This document shows positions 36,989 through 45,565 of a stretch of 64,000 bases of DNA, in pieces; within the stretch, counting starts at the first letter, position 1; the number at the start of each line of letters is the position of its first letter. The position numbers were made by a program, and so were the translations under genes. Origin of the DNA: Acholeplasmataceae bacterium UBA2284 (GTDB taxonomy: Bacteria > Bacillota_I > Bacilli_A > Acholeplasmatales > Acholeplasmataceae); the NCBI GenBank assembly GCA_002345705.1, contig DDWO01000005.1, positions 62,001 through 126,000 on the forward strand. The letters run 5' to 3'. Under the pieces are notes generated by a model. The model was not told the DNA's origin. It saw only the letters and a list, made by a program, of their open reading frames with translations, and did not search any database.

Positions 36989-39127
36989 TTGAATGTAGAA
37001 AAGAAGAAGAGAATTAAAATTAAAGATTTTTTAGACCATTTCACATGGAGATCATCAGGTCTTGTTTTACTGATGTTATTTTTACTAATATCCTTTGTTG
37101 GAATTACTAAGAACTGGTTTGGTCTATATGACTCTATATCTAGTATTGATGGATTCAATGATTTCTTCTTTGAGTTCACCCATTTAAACATATATCCTTT
37201 AGTCATGATTGGTATTCCATTATTTGGTGCATTACTTCAAGTATTCTATAGAAAAAAATCTAGTCTTAAGAGAGACTGGATTATCATCTTTATGACATTC
37301 TTAACCATACCATTAACCATGATTATGTATCCTGCAGCTAAGGAAGGTGGAATTAGTATTGAGTTCCCATCATTCATGGGATTAGGAATTGGATTTAGTG
37401 TCGATATGCTAGGCTTTACCATGTTAATGATTACATCCATTATTTGGTTTATCGTCATGGTCTATGCCCATGAGTATATGAAAAAAGAAGAGAACTCTAA
37501 TCGCTTCTTCCTCTTTATGGCAATTACATATAGTGCTGTATTAGGAACAATCATGGCAAGTGATTTATTAACTATGTTTTTATTCTTTGAAGTGATGACA
37601 ATATCAAGCTATGTGCTTGTTACACATAGTCAAAAGGATGAATCCTATGAAGCAGGATATAACTTTATCTTTATGGGTATCATTGGAGGATTTTCCATAT
37701 TAGTAGCGATGCTTTTATTATATTTTAATGTAGGAAGTCTAAAGTTTGAAAGTGCGCTTTCTGCACTTTATACCTTAGGTAACTTAAAATATTGGATTAT
37801 GGGTTTACTTATCTTTGGATTTGGAATTAAGGCAGGGATGGCACCTGTGCATGTGTGGTTACCTAGAGCACATCCAGTCGCACCAACTCCTGCAAGTGCT
37901 CTACTTTCAGGGATTATGATTAAGGTTGGTGCCTTTGGAATCCTGAGAGTAGCAACCGCTTATTTCTTTCCGAAGCAAGGTGAAGTATTTAGTCATTTAG
38001 ATCCAGTTTGGTTAACCACTAAAAATATAGGTGCATTTATTATTTGGATTGGGATTGCTACAATGGCGTTAGGCGTATTCTTAGCCCTACAGCAGTCTAA
38101 TATGAAGAAGATGCTTGCATACCATTCGATTAGTCAAATGGGTTATATCATGGTAGGAATTGGTATTGCGTTATACTTAGGATACCGCGGAGCAATGGGA
38201 TATAGTGGTGCACTCTATCATATTATCAATCATGGTTTATTTAAGAGCTTATTATTTATGGTTGCAGGTGTAGTCTACTTCCATACCCATGAATATGATA
38301 TGTATAAATTAGGTGGATTGTGGAGAAAATTACCGTTAACAGCAACCGTCTGTTTGATTGCTTGTTTGGGGATTGCAGGTATTCCATTATTTAATGGTTT
38401 CATATCGAAATCGATATTACACCATGGAATTGTAGAAGCTACTGAGTATGGTCACTCATTCTTCATTTATGCTGAAATGATCTTTATGGTTGTAAGTGCT
38501 GGTACTGTAGCAAGCTTTATTAAATTATTCTATTATGTCTTCTTAGGCAAGATGCCTGAGAAGTATAAGACGATTAAAGCTGAATACACATGCTTGGATA
38601 CCTCAATGGCAGCGTTAGCCATATTAATTATCTTAATTGGATTAAATCCTAATTATATATTGCAAACATTTATCGTTCCTCAATTAAATCTAACTACATA
38701 TGATCCTTACTTTATCGATCACTATATAGTTCATATTAAATTCTTTACAGGTGAAGATTTAATGACAATGGTTTATGTTGTTGGGTTAGGTGGATTTATC
38801 TTCTGGTTTGGTACGAAGTTCCATCTATTCCATTTACATCTACCAAACTGGTTAAAGCTAGAATATATCTTTTTCTATCCAGCAAACTTTATGATGAGAA
38901 GAGCATGTAAATTAATGTATGGAGATCAATGTCCAATCGATACAGGTCCTTTGAGTAAGTTAGCATTGAAGAAGAATGAAAACACAGGATTCTTAGAAAG
39001 ATTCGTAACAATGACCAATGTGTTTAATAGAAGATATGAGACGAATATCATTAAGAGTGACGCATTTATTTATACGAGTTTCGTGACGGGGATATTGATT
39101 TATATGATTGTAGTGAGTTTGATATAA
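36989..39127 (+). CDS. Second large proton-conducting subunit, HyfB/MrpA-N-like
   Basis: A 712-residue membrane protein. The core carries ASDLLTMFLFFEVMTISSYVLVT (TM5 Glu), GIKAGMAPVHVWLPRAHPVAPTPASALLSGIMIKVGAFGILRV and AYHSISQMGYIMVGIGIAL. The LPRAHPVAPTPASALLSG block is closer to hydrogenase-4 HyfB/HycC subunits than to classical MrpA. About 150 extra residues at the C-terminus contain a further helix. No hydrogenase subunits are present, so it must serve the Mrp antiporter. The start is TTG 36989 after AAGGGG. It is the last operon gene. Confidence 0.88.
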   Translation: MNVEKKKRIKIKDFLDHFTWRSSGLVLLMLFLLISFVGITKNWFGLYDSISSIDGFNDFFFEFTHLNIYPLVMIGIPLFGALLQVFYRKKSSLKRDWIIIFMTFLTIPLTMIMYPAAKEGGISIEFPSFMGLGIGFSVDMLGFTMLMITSIIWFIVMVYAHEYMKKEENSNRFFLFMAITYSAVLGTIMASDLLTMFLFFEVMTISSYVLVTHSQKDESYEAGYNFIFMGIIGGFSILVAMLLLYFNVGSLKFESALSALYTLGNLKYWIMGLLIFGFGIKAGMAPVHVWLPRAHPVAPTPASALLSGIMIKVGAFGILRVATAYFFPKQGEVFSHLDPVWLTTKNIGAFIIWIGIATMALGVFLALQQSNMKKMLAYHSISQMGYIMVGIGIALYLGYRGAMGYSGALYHIINHGLFKSLLFMVAGVVYFHTHEYDMYKLGGLWRKLPLTATVCLIACLGIAGIPLFNGFISKSILHHGIVEATEYGHSFFIYAEMIFMVVSAGTVASFIKLFYYVFLGKMPEKYKTIKAEYTCLDTSMAALAILIILIGLNPNYILQTFIVPQLNLTTYDPYFIDHYIVHIKFFTGEDLMTMVYVVGLGGFIFWFGTKFHLFHLHLPNWLKLEYIFFYPANFMMRRACKLMYGDQCPIDTGPLSKLALKKNENTGFLERFVTMTNVFNRRYETNIIKSDAFIYTSFVTGILIYMIVVSLI

Positions 39128-39192
39128 CAAGTAATTTAAAACCACAACACTCATGGGTTTGACTTTTCTACCAGTCACAAAAGAAAACATAA

Positions 39193-39226
39193 ACCCCATT
39201 TCTTAGATGAGATGGGGTCTTTTTTA
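39193..39226 (+). terminator. Intrinsic terminator of the Mrp operon
   Basis: The 10-bp stem ACCCCATTTC / GAGATGGGGT (one G-T pair) with a six-base loop and a T run follows about 65 bases after the last Mrp stop. Confidence 0.8.
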
Positions 39227-39270
39227 TTGAGTTTGTTTTTGATGATCATTTGGATACCAACCCTTCTATT

Positions 39271-39540
39271 CTAGAAAAATAATGAACCAATGAGATAAAG
39301 TACAACCACATATAGAATAGAACCACCAATTTTACCAAACCATATTCCCATTTTACTTCCTACTGCCATAATTGCACCGACTATCGCAAATGAGATAAAT
39401 CCAGCAAAAGCAATTTTTAGTAAATTGACAGATGGTTTCATCATTAGGATAAACTCTAATCCTGATTTTATTCCGAATACAACTAATATTACTAAAATAG
39501 TTGCAATCGCATAAACTTCAATTTGACTTGCATGTTTCAA
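39271..39540 (-). CDS. Small membrane protein with TTG start
   Basis: An 89-residue protein with three hydrophobic stretches (about 10-32, 40-62 and 66-88). A strong AAAGGAGG is located eight bases before a TTG at 39540. The ATG that opens the frame at 39576 lies upstream of this site, so I take TTG as the true start. Divergent from the XRE gene at 39768; the 227 bases between hold operator repeats. Family not recognised. Confidence 0.65.
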   Translation of the reverse strand: MKHASQIEVYAIATILVILVVFGIKSGLEFILMMKPSVNLLKIAFAGFISFAIVGAIMAVGSKMGIWFGKIGGSILYVVVLYLIGSLFF

Positions 39541-39615
39541 CTTTTTAACCTCCTTTCGTATAAGTTTTTCTAACATAAATGTGTGTGTAAAAGGTAATAC
39601 TTAACCTTTACACTG

Positions 39616-39655
39616 GACATGGTGGTGGTGGCCTATGCCATCCACACCCCACCAC
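39616..39655. other. G+C-rich imperfect hairpin in an A/T-rich intergenic region
   Basis: GGTGGTGGTGGC, loop CTAT, then GCCATCCACACCCCACC can pair with small bulges. The stretch is strikingly G+C rich for this genome. No T run follows on either strand, so it is not a standard terminator. It sits between the divergent genes at 39540 and 39768. Confidence 0.35.
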
Positions 39656-39664
39656 AAATCAAAC

Positions 39665-39738
39665 TGTCCAATCTGTACAATACCATTATACTGTCCAATC
39701 TGTACAATGTCAAGAAAAATATGTCCATTCTGTACAAT
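39665..39738 (+). promoter_or_regulatory. Three operator-like direct repeats before the XRE gene
   Basis: The 17-base sequence TGTCCAATCTGTACAAT occurs exactly at 39665-39681 and 39692-39708, and with one change (A to T at base 7) at 39722-39738. Each copy is an imperfect dyad (TGTxCA ... TGxACA). The third copy ends five bases before the TATAAT of the promoter, so binding would block RNA polymerase. The XRE protein encoded next is the obvious candidate to bind. Confidence 0.75.
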
Positions 39739-39740
39739 TA

Positions 39741-39749
39741 TGTTATAAT
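39741..39749 (+). promoter_or_regulatory. Extended -10 of the XRE gene
   Basis: TGTTATAAT, 18 bases before the ATG at 39768; the -35 region overlaps the third operator repeat. Confidence 0.65.
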
Positions 39750-39767
39750 AAGTGTGAGGTGTTAATA

Positions 39768-40202
39768 ATGAATGAAGCTGAATTATTGAAGACATATAGA
39801 ATATATAGAAGTATGACACAGAAGGAAGTAGCTGAAAAATTAAATATGACACATTCTGGTTATTCGAAGTATGAGCGTGGCGAAAGAAAAATAACTCTTG
39901 AATTATGGCTTGAATTAATGAGCATATTAAATATACCAACAAGTGCACTTGGTAATGATGAGCAATTTATTATTCAAAGTTACGAAATGGATTTTGAGCT
40001 AAGACTTTATGAATTATCCGAAGATATTTTGTCAAATAAGGAAAAAATGTCACAATTAGAAAAAGAAAATGCCGCTAAATTATTCAAAACCCAGTTTAAT
40101 CAAATCCAAGAAGAAAAAAGGATTTTATTGGAGAGTATCAAATTTGATGATTTTGATGAAACAATCAAATGGTTGAAATTGGAATTTTTATTCAAAAAAT
40201 AG
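39768..40202 (+). CDS. XRE-family HTH regulator, probably autoregulated
   Basis: A 144-residue protein. An N-terminal HTH_3 domain (about 7-60: YRIYRSMTQKEVAEKLNMTHSGYSKYERGERKI) is followed by a charged coiled-coil segment (about 75-115). The start at ATG 39768 has GAGGTG six bases upstream; the GTG opening the frame overlaps that site. Three repeated operator-like dyads cover its promoter. It is followed after 19 bases by a DUF4145 protein, presumably in the same transcript and under its control. Confidence 0.85.
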   Translation: MNEAELLKTYRIYRSMTQKEVAEKLNMTHSGYSKYERGERKITLELWLELMSILNIPTSALGNDEQFIIQSYEMDFELRLYELSEDILSNKEKMSQLEKENAAKLFKTQFNQIQEEKRILLESIKFDDFDETIKWLKLEFLFKK

Positions 40203-40221
40203 GAAAGGGGGGGAGAAAAGT

Positions 40222-40926
40222 ATGAGTCCATTTAATTGGGAATGTCCATATTGCAAAAAGTTCACTGTAATGGTTGATAAACAGTCATACGCGAGTAATT
40301 TTGTTAGTTTTAATATGGATAATGAATATAAGAAGTATGTATCTTATGTATCAGAGGTTTATGTTTGTCCGAATCCAGATTGTAGAAAAATCACAATAAC
40401 GAACAGTTTATATATGAGTAAATATTCTGAACTTAAAGGGTATACTCCAGACACGAGTTTACTGTTGAACCATCAAAAATTTCAACCAAGAACAAATCAT
40501 ATGATTGTACCTGATTACGTTCCTAAAGCCATTAAATCAGATTATGAAGAAGCTTGTGCAGTTTTATCAGATAGTCCTAAAGCTTCAGCAGCACTTTGTA
40601 GAAGATGCTTACAAGGAATGATTAGAGATTTTTGGGGAGTTGTCAAATCAAGATTAATAGATGAGATTATGGAGTTAAAAAGCAAAGTGGATACAGAAAC
40701 ATGGGAGTCAATCGATTCGGTGCGTACAATTGGAAATATTGGTGCACATATGGAAAAGGATGTTAATTTAATTATTGATGTGGAATCCGATGAAGCAGAG
40801 CTTTTGATTCAATTGATTGAAATGCTTATTCGTGATTGGTATATTCAAAGAGAGCAAAGAAAGATTGCTGCATTGAAAATTAAAAAAGTAGCTGCAGAAA
40901 AAGAAGCTAAAAAGAAGGCTGTTTAA
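40222..40926 (+). CDS. Zinc-ribbon plus DUF4145 protein
   Basis: A 234-residue protein. Two CxxC-type pairs near the N-terminus (CPYCKK and CPNPDCRK) form a probable zinc ribbon. A DUF4145 domain follows (about 105-205), with SPKASAALCRRCLQGMIRDF and IGNIGAHMEKDVNLIID, and a Lys-rich helix ends it. DUF4145 is a helical domain often found with restriction enzymes and other accessory genes and is thought related to HEPN; no RxxxxH motif is clear here (NIGAHM instead). G-rich ribosome site GGGGGGAG. Co-transcribed with the XRE regulator. A tRNA scar lies 20 bases downstream. Confidence 0.82.
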   Translation: MSPFNWECPYCKKFTVMVDKQSYASNFVSFNMDNEYKKYVSYVSEVYVCPNPDCRKITITNSLYMSKYSELKGYTPDTSLLLNHQKFQPRTNHMIVPDYVPKAIKSDYEEACAVLSDSPKASAALCRRCLQGMIRDFWGVVKSRLIDEIMELKSKVDTETWESIDSVRTIGNIGAHMEKDVNLIIDVESDEAELLIQLIEMLIRDWYIQREQRKIAALKIKKVAAEKEAKKKAV

Positions 40927-40936
40927 GGCCTTTTTT
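40911..40936 (+). terminator. Intrinsic terminator overlapping the gene end
   Basis: AAGGC / GCCTT stem around the stop codon, preceded by A-rich and followed by TTTTTT. Confidence 0.6.
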
Positions 40937-40945
40937 GTATTGTAA

Positions 40946-40992
40946 GACTGAAAATCCTTGCATCGGGAGTTCAATTCTCCAGGGAGGCACCA
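40946..40992 (+). pseudogene. 3' half of a class-I tRNA (GAA anticodon loop), probable attachment-site scar
   Basis: The bases fit tRNA positions 32-76 exactly: anticodon loop CTGAAAA (anticodon GAA, as in tRNA-Phe), 3' anticodon stem TCCTT and five-base variable loop GCATC. The T-arm GGGAG-TTCAATT-CTCCA has a canonical T-loop (TTCRA) and four of five pairs. The 3' acceptor strand GGGAGGC, discriminator A and encoded CCA complete it. The 5' half (acceptor GCCTCCC, D-arm) is absent upstream; a terminator and gene lie there instead. Integrases commonly recombine within such tRNA 3' ends, so this resembles an attR-type remnant. It is not a functional tRNA. Confidence 0.7.
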
Positions 40993-41094
40993 ATTAAACC
41001 CTAAATAAGCCATCAAATATACTTTGTTTGCAATTAAAAGTAATGTAATCAGTTATAATTGAAATAATATTAGCAATATGAGGGGAAATAAGAA

Positions 41095-41403
41095 ATGATA
41101 GAATATGTGAAAAATTTAACATTTGAAAATATTATAGGAAAGTTGATTTTAGGTGTAGTTACATATCAAAATAAAGCAGGAGAAGTATTAGGTTACAAAC
41201 GATTTCATGGTAGAGTTATATCTGCAAATAGTGAAAAAGGCATAACAATAAAAAACGAGGATAACGAAACCTTTAATTTGCCACCAGACTTAAATCATTT
41301 TGAGAGTGCCAACCCTGGAGAATACCGATTAAATGATTCTGGTAAAATAGTTGTAGATCCGGATTACATCACTATGTGGATTTCAACTAAATCAGATTCA
41401 TAA
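41095..41403 (+). CDS. Small conserved-looking cytosolic protein
   Basis: A 102-residue beta-rich soluble protein with no membrane segment or known motif (VTYQNKAGEVLGYKRF, SEKGITIKNEDNETFNLPPDL). The pattern suggests a small beta-barrel. GAGGGGAA is nine bases before the ATG. It stands alone after the tRNA scar. Not recognised. Confidence 0.65.
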   Translation: MIEYVKNLTFENIIGKLILGVVTYQNKAGEVLGYKRFHGRVISANSEKGITIKNEDNETFNLPPDLNHFESANPGEYRLNDSGKIVVDPDYITMWISTKSDS

Positions 41404-41554
41404 TTAAGTCTTTTTTATATGATGAATTTTTGCATTGTCTGAAACCACTGAAATTCATGTGTTATATGATTATAAACGATTATTACTATCTGTTTAAAAA
41501 ACACTTAGTCCACTAGAGATTTAATAAATCTTTATGATTAGAGGGGAATCAATA

Positions 41555-42043
41555 ATGAATGAAATAATAATTAAAACCAATTTGACTGAAGATGATTATT
41601 TACGGTTTAATCTTTACACACTAAACAAGTATTATAAGCTAGATCTTCAATACACGATTTTGATTGTTTTTGGTACTGCTTGTATTGCATATAGCTTCTT
41701 TTCTAAATCCACATTTTGGTATTTGATACTTGTTATAGGAATATTATCTATTGTTATTAGATATACTTACCCAGCTAGCATTGTACGAAGAATCAAAAAA
41801 CTTATAAAAGATTCACCTAATATACTTACTAATGGCGAGATTACATGTAACGCGTATGAGATTATTGAAAAAGCAAAGATATCTACAACCACTGTTCAGT
41901 GGAAAGACATATATTCTGTTGATGAAGATGGAGATAGACTTTACATATTCATCACTAAAATACAAGCATTTATCATCGATATAAACTTATTAACTGATCA
42001 AGAGATGAATCAACTTAAAGTTTGGATTTCAGGTAGCAAGTAA
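41555..42043 (+). CDS. YcxB-like membrane protein
   Basis: A 162-residue protein with an N-terminal segment TNLTEDDYLRFNLYTL, two helices (about 33-52 and 56-73) and a C-terminal YcxB-type domain with TTVQWKDIYSVDEDGDRLYIFITKIQAFIID. That last block (WxxIxxVxxxxxxxYIF) is the family signature. The cellular role of YcxB proteins is unknown. The start is ATG 41555 with GAGGGG upstream; the ATG at 41534 is before it. Confidence 0.78.
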   Translation: MNEIIIKTNLTEDDYLRFNLYTLNKYYKLDLQYTILIVFGTACIAYSFFSKSTFWYLILVIGILSIVIRYTYPASIVRRIKKLIKDSPNILTNGEITCNAYEIIEKAKISTTTVQWKDIYSVDEDGDRLYIFITKIQAFIIDINLLTDQEMNQLKVWISGSK

Positions 42044-42071
42044 GTTCTCAATTAAAACGATAAATTACACT

Positions 42072-42098
42072 AAAAAAGCGGAATTTCCGCTTTTTTTT
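42072..42098. terminator. Bidirectional intrinsic terminator
   Basis: AAAAAAGCGG, loop AATTT, CCGCTTTTTTTT between convergent genes. Confidence 0.8.
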
Positions 42099-42133
42099 AA
42101 TGTATGAGTTTACCAATTATCTTTTTCCTATGA

Positions 42134-45100
42134 TTATGGATTTAATACGAATTTCGCAAAAAGATTTAAATCAGTTATGATTTCAAGTAAATCAAAGTTA
42201 ACCATCTCTCCTTGGTAATACGTATTATCGTACCATCCCGCAAATGTTTGACCTTCCTTTTCAGGATCAATTGGGGCAGCTATTTTTGATCCAGGAAGAA
42301 CATAATCAATTTGATAATATGTTCCATGAACCAAGAATTTTACTGTAAGCAATTCACTTTGATAAATTGCATTGATCACATGGTGTTCAGTAATCACTAG
42401 ATCTTCAGTATCCCATCTAACGAATACATCATCTTGTTTTTCTGGGTCAATTGGAAGTGTTACAGTTTCACCAGCCTTAACAAGCACTTGATGGTATATA
42501 AAGTCATTAGACATGAAGGTAACAAGATAAGCAAATTCAATAACACCTATTTCAATTGTGGTCTTGTTGCCAGACTTATCACTAACTTCTAATTTCCATC
42601 CACTACTTGTTAACAGATCATCGAGTAATACATCTTGATTATCAAGAGTAATCATATCTATGGTAGGAATAATCCAACCATCAGCATTATCCATAATATT
42701 GAATTGATTTAATAAATCAGATACCTTACTACCATATGGAAGTAAGATTGTATTAATTGCTGCATTTCCTTGATAAATTGTTTCACCTTCTGCTATGGTC
42801 ACTTTTGGTGTAAAGATATCCTTTGATACTATAGTAAGATTTAAACCATTGTTTGAATGATATATAGTTGTTTCAATTGAACTTTCTTCATCTTCATTTG
42901 TTATAGTTTCATTAATGGTCTCGAATGTACCTACAGAAGATGGTATCACATTAGAGATTCTTAAGAAACTATCACCAACGACTTTAGCAAAGAAGGTAAC
43001 CAGTTGATATTCACCAGGCTCAAGATCATTAGGAATATCAATGGTTAGATTTCCAGTAAATGCTAAATTATTTCCTGTAAATACTAAAGGATCCTCATGA
43101 GCGAGTTCAATTAGTCTACCACCTATCTTTAATGCATAAAATAAACTATAGCTTGCATTGTTTTGTAGTAAAGGAGAACGATTTAAAGTAGCTGTTATTT
43201 GCGAGGTATCCAATTTTGAATTCACTACTGATAATTCACCTGTAACATTAGAAGCAGTATCAATTAATGTAATGCTATTTAAATCTGATTTGCTTGGTAG
43301 GTCATAGAATGACATTGTATTATATTCAGTTTCCATTTGGGTTAACAAGCTTCTTGTATTTAAATGATTTTTAATATATTCTTCTACAGCTATGACATGC
43401 TCATAGCTAGTATATGTTTCATTAGGTGCACCCATAACATCATTTGTGATACTAACCTTTCTACCAATGGATTCATAATTTTGATACACATGTCCAAGTT
43501 CTTTAAATAGAAGATCTGTGTCACCAAACTTATAGGATAAACCAATACTCTGGAAGTATAAGAACAAGGTTTGTACAAGATTATTGATAGAGGATTCGTT
43601 TACATAAAAGCTTGCAACCCCGTAATAGTTATATAAGTGATCATACTCTCTAATACCCTCAGAGCCTATATTTAAGTTTAAGGAACGGAAATTCACCTTT
43701 TCACTAAATGATCCACGATCAGCAATATAAGTTCCTGTACTGGTTCTAAATCCTGATGTGATATCTATATCCCATACATCCATTGCCCACCAGTTTGGCA
43801 TTGTAAGAAAACCTTGATCAATCAAAAATTGACGAGTATCCTCTGAATCTTGATTGGTTTCATACATTCCTCCTTCTTCGACTAATATAGCTTCAATACC
43901 ATTCATTGAAGGTAGATACAAATCAACCATATAATCTCCACCACCAAAAGGATAGATGGTCATCACATTGGTTGATGCATCTGGTGAGAATACTGTAATA
44001 GAAGGAGTACTTGAATAATCAAGCTTTTGTTCTATATGGTTTATGGTTGGTTGGATTGTATACCATCCATAATCACCAGAAACCATATGACTATGATTTT
44101 CATAATATTCATAATAGCCTTCATTTGTTAGGTTAATACCACGACACATACGTTGAGAAGTAGGTTCGAAATTTTCATCTAACCAAATATAATAGAAGTT
44201 AAAATCACGACCTGCAACTGAATTATGGTATCCCATGACACCAGGATAATTACCTTCTGAGTATACTTGTTCAACCCAGGATTCAATAACTTCTTCACCC
44301 TTATTATTATAGTAAACATAGATTTTTTCATATGAAGTAACAAAGTGTGGTTCATAGGTCCAAATAGTGTATAGCTCAACTCTATCTAGTGCTTCATCAT
44401 AATGTAGTAAATACTTATAATATTCTATAGTTACCCAAGTATCCATGACTGTTATATTTTCTACTGCCCAATCTGCGCGTTCTCTTGCCTGTGAAGTTAC
44501 ACTTTCAGTGGTTTCATAAAGGTTGTTTAACGAATGATTGCTGTGGGATGTAAGTGTTGATGTGATAACATGATATCCATCAATGACTTGAGGTTGTTGA
44601 TATAATCCTTTATGGTAATAAAATTCTTGCCAATAGGTATGAGGTGTATAGTTGTTGATATCATATGGATTACTAGCATCTAAAGTGATTGCTGATTTTA
44701 GTATAGAAGATAAAGAACGTGAGCGTTGAAGGGTATTTGTATTTGACGTATTTTTAAATATGTCATCTAGATTGACTTCAAATTGCGCTTGCTCAAGACG
44801 ATTGATGGATATGAGTAGAGCATCTGCATCATCTACATTAGATAATGGAGTTTCAGTATATTGATAAATGGCATGTACATTAAGATCTGACTGAACATCA
44901 AAAAAGTCGACATCCCATCCTATAAACTGATGAGATTCTACAGTTGGTATAACTGGAGGAGTTGCTAGACCTCCCTTTGGTACTGTAATTGTGGATAATA
45001 AGATACCATTGAAGCCATAAAAGGAAACAGTGAAGGATTCTATGTTCATTACCCCAAGATTTCTTGTCTCTTTATTGGAAAAGGTAATGACTATTTCATT

Positions 45101-45565
45101 TGCTTGATTGACTTCGGCATGGATTACTGAAAGTAGTGGGTTATTTGTAATGCTATTTAACCAATCGAAGTAATTTCCTTGAAAGCTCAAGGATTGAACA
45201 GCATATTCATAATAGTCAGCTAATAAGGTTGTAGTTGCTATATCTGTGATTTCAACTGTGACATTTACTTTAAACTTTTGGTAGTTAACAACAATAGCAT
45301 GTGTTCCCATATAGCTTAGTTTTTCAAGGTCAGCAGCAGATAGCATGGCTTGAGTGACTTGTATTTCCTCTGCTCTATCATCAGAAAAAGTCACAATTAA
45401 GATAAGATCAGAAATATCGAAATCAGCAATGTCTATTGCTTGCTCAACGCTAGATGATTTAATCACCACGGATTCGATGGTGATCTCATCATTTGAGCAC
45501 CCAAACAGTAAAAAAGAAAAAAGAACGGTGAGAAAAAGCACTCCGAATCTGTTGAATCTTTTCAT
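42134..45565 (-). CDS. Large surface lipoprotein with Ig-like and InlB-type repeats
   Basis: An 1143-residue lipoprotein (signal peptide, lipobox LFGC, Cys23). Residues about 30-110 contain the Ig-like domain also seen in the lipoprotein at 9630 (MLSAADLEKLSYMGTHAIVVNY). One InlB-type repeat (HQFIGWDVDFFDVQSDLNVHAIYQ) ends near residue 240. A long central region of about 650 residues, rich in Tyr, Asn and Ser, has no recognised motif and no HExxH protease site. Two more InlB-type repeats close the C-terminus (FVRWDTED and QTFAGWYDNTYYQG). Ribosome site AGGAGG, five bases before the ATG. Likely cell-surface exposed; function unknown. Confidence 0.82.
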   Translation of the reverse strand: MKRFNRFGVLFLTVLFSFLLFGCSNDEITIESVVIKSSSVEQAIDIADFDISDLILIVTFSDDRAEEIQVTQAMLSAADLEKLSYMGTHAIVVNYQKFKVNVTVEITDIATTTLLADYYEYAVQSLSFQGNYFDWLNSITNNPLLSVIHAEVNQANEIVITFSNKETRNLGVMNIESFTVSFYGFNGILLSTITVPKGGLATPPVIPTVESHQFIGWDVDFFDVQSDLNVHAIYQYTETPLSNVDDADALLISINRLEQAQFEVNLDDIFKNTSNTNTLQRSRSLSSILKSAITLDASNPYDINNYTPHTYWQEFYYHKGLYQQPQVIDGYHVITSTLTSHSNHSLNNLYETTESVTSQARERADWAVENITVMDTWVTIEYYKYLLHYDEALDRVELYTIWTYEPHFVTSYEKIYVYYNNKGEEVIESWVEQVYSEGNYPGVMGYHNSVAGRDFNFYYIWLDENFEPTSQRMCRGINLTNEGYYEYYENHSHMVSGDYGWYTIQPTINHIEQKLDYSSTPSITVFSPDASTNVMTIYPFGGGDYMVDLYLPSMNGIEAILVEEGGMYETNQDSEDTRQFLIDQGFLTMPNWWAMDVWDIDITSGFRTSTGTYIADRGSFSEKVNFRSLNLNIGSEGIREYDHLYNYYGVASFYVNESSINNLVQTLFLYFQSIGLSYKFGDTDLLFKELGHVYQNYESIGRKVSITNDVMGAPNETYTSYEHVIAVEEYIKNHLNTRSLLTQMETEYNTMSFYDLPSKSDLNSITLIDTASNVTGELSVVNSKLDTSQITATLNRSPLLQNNASYSLFYALKIGGRLIELAHEDPLVFTGNNLAFTGNLTIDIPNDLEPGEYQLVTFFAKVVGDSFLRISNVIPSSVGTFETINETITNEDEESSIETTIYHSNNGLNLTIVSKDIFTPKVTIAEGETIYQGNAAINTILLPYGSKVSDLLNQFNIMDNADGWIIPTIDMITLDNQDVLLDDLLTSSGWKLEVSDKSGNKTTIEIGVIEFAYLVTFMSNDFIYHQVLVKAGETVTLPIDPEKQDDVFVRWDTEDLVITEHHVINAIYQSELLTVKFLVHGTYYQIDYVLPGSKIAAPIDPEKEGQTFAGWYDNTYYQGEMVNFDLLEIITDLNLFAKFVLNP

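Noticed and set aside
33085..39127. Membrane-bound hydrogenase or complex I operon
   Set aside because: No NiFe large or small subunit, NuoB/C/D/I-like or ferredoxin-type gene is present; MrpE, F, G and B signatures define an antiporter.
39665..39738. CRISPR array
   Set aside because: Three short 17-base repeats at 27-30 base intervals sit over a promoter; no cas genes and no typical repeat-spacer sizes.
39601..39948. 115-residue minus-strand frame containing a His-rich end
   Set aside because: It covers the operator repeats and the start of the XRE gene, has no ribosome site, and its odd composition comes from the G+C-rich hairpin.
40946..40992. Functional tRNA-Phe
   Set aside because: Only the 3' half is present; no acceptor 5' strand, D-arm or intact anticodon stem precedes it.
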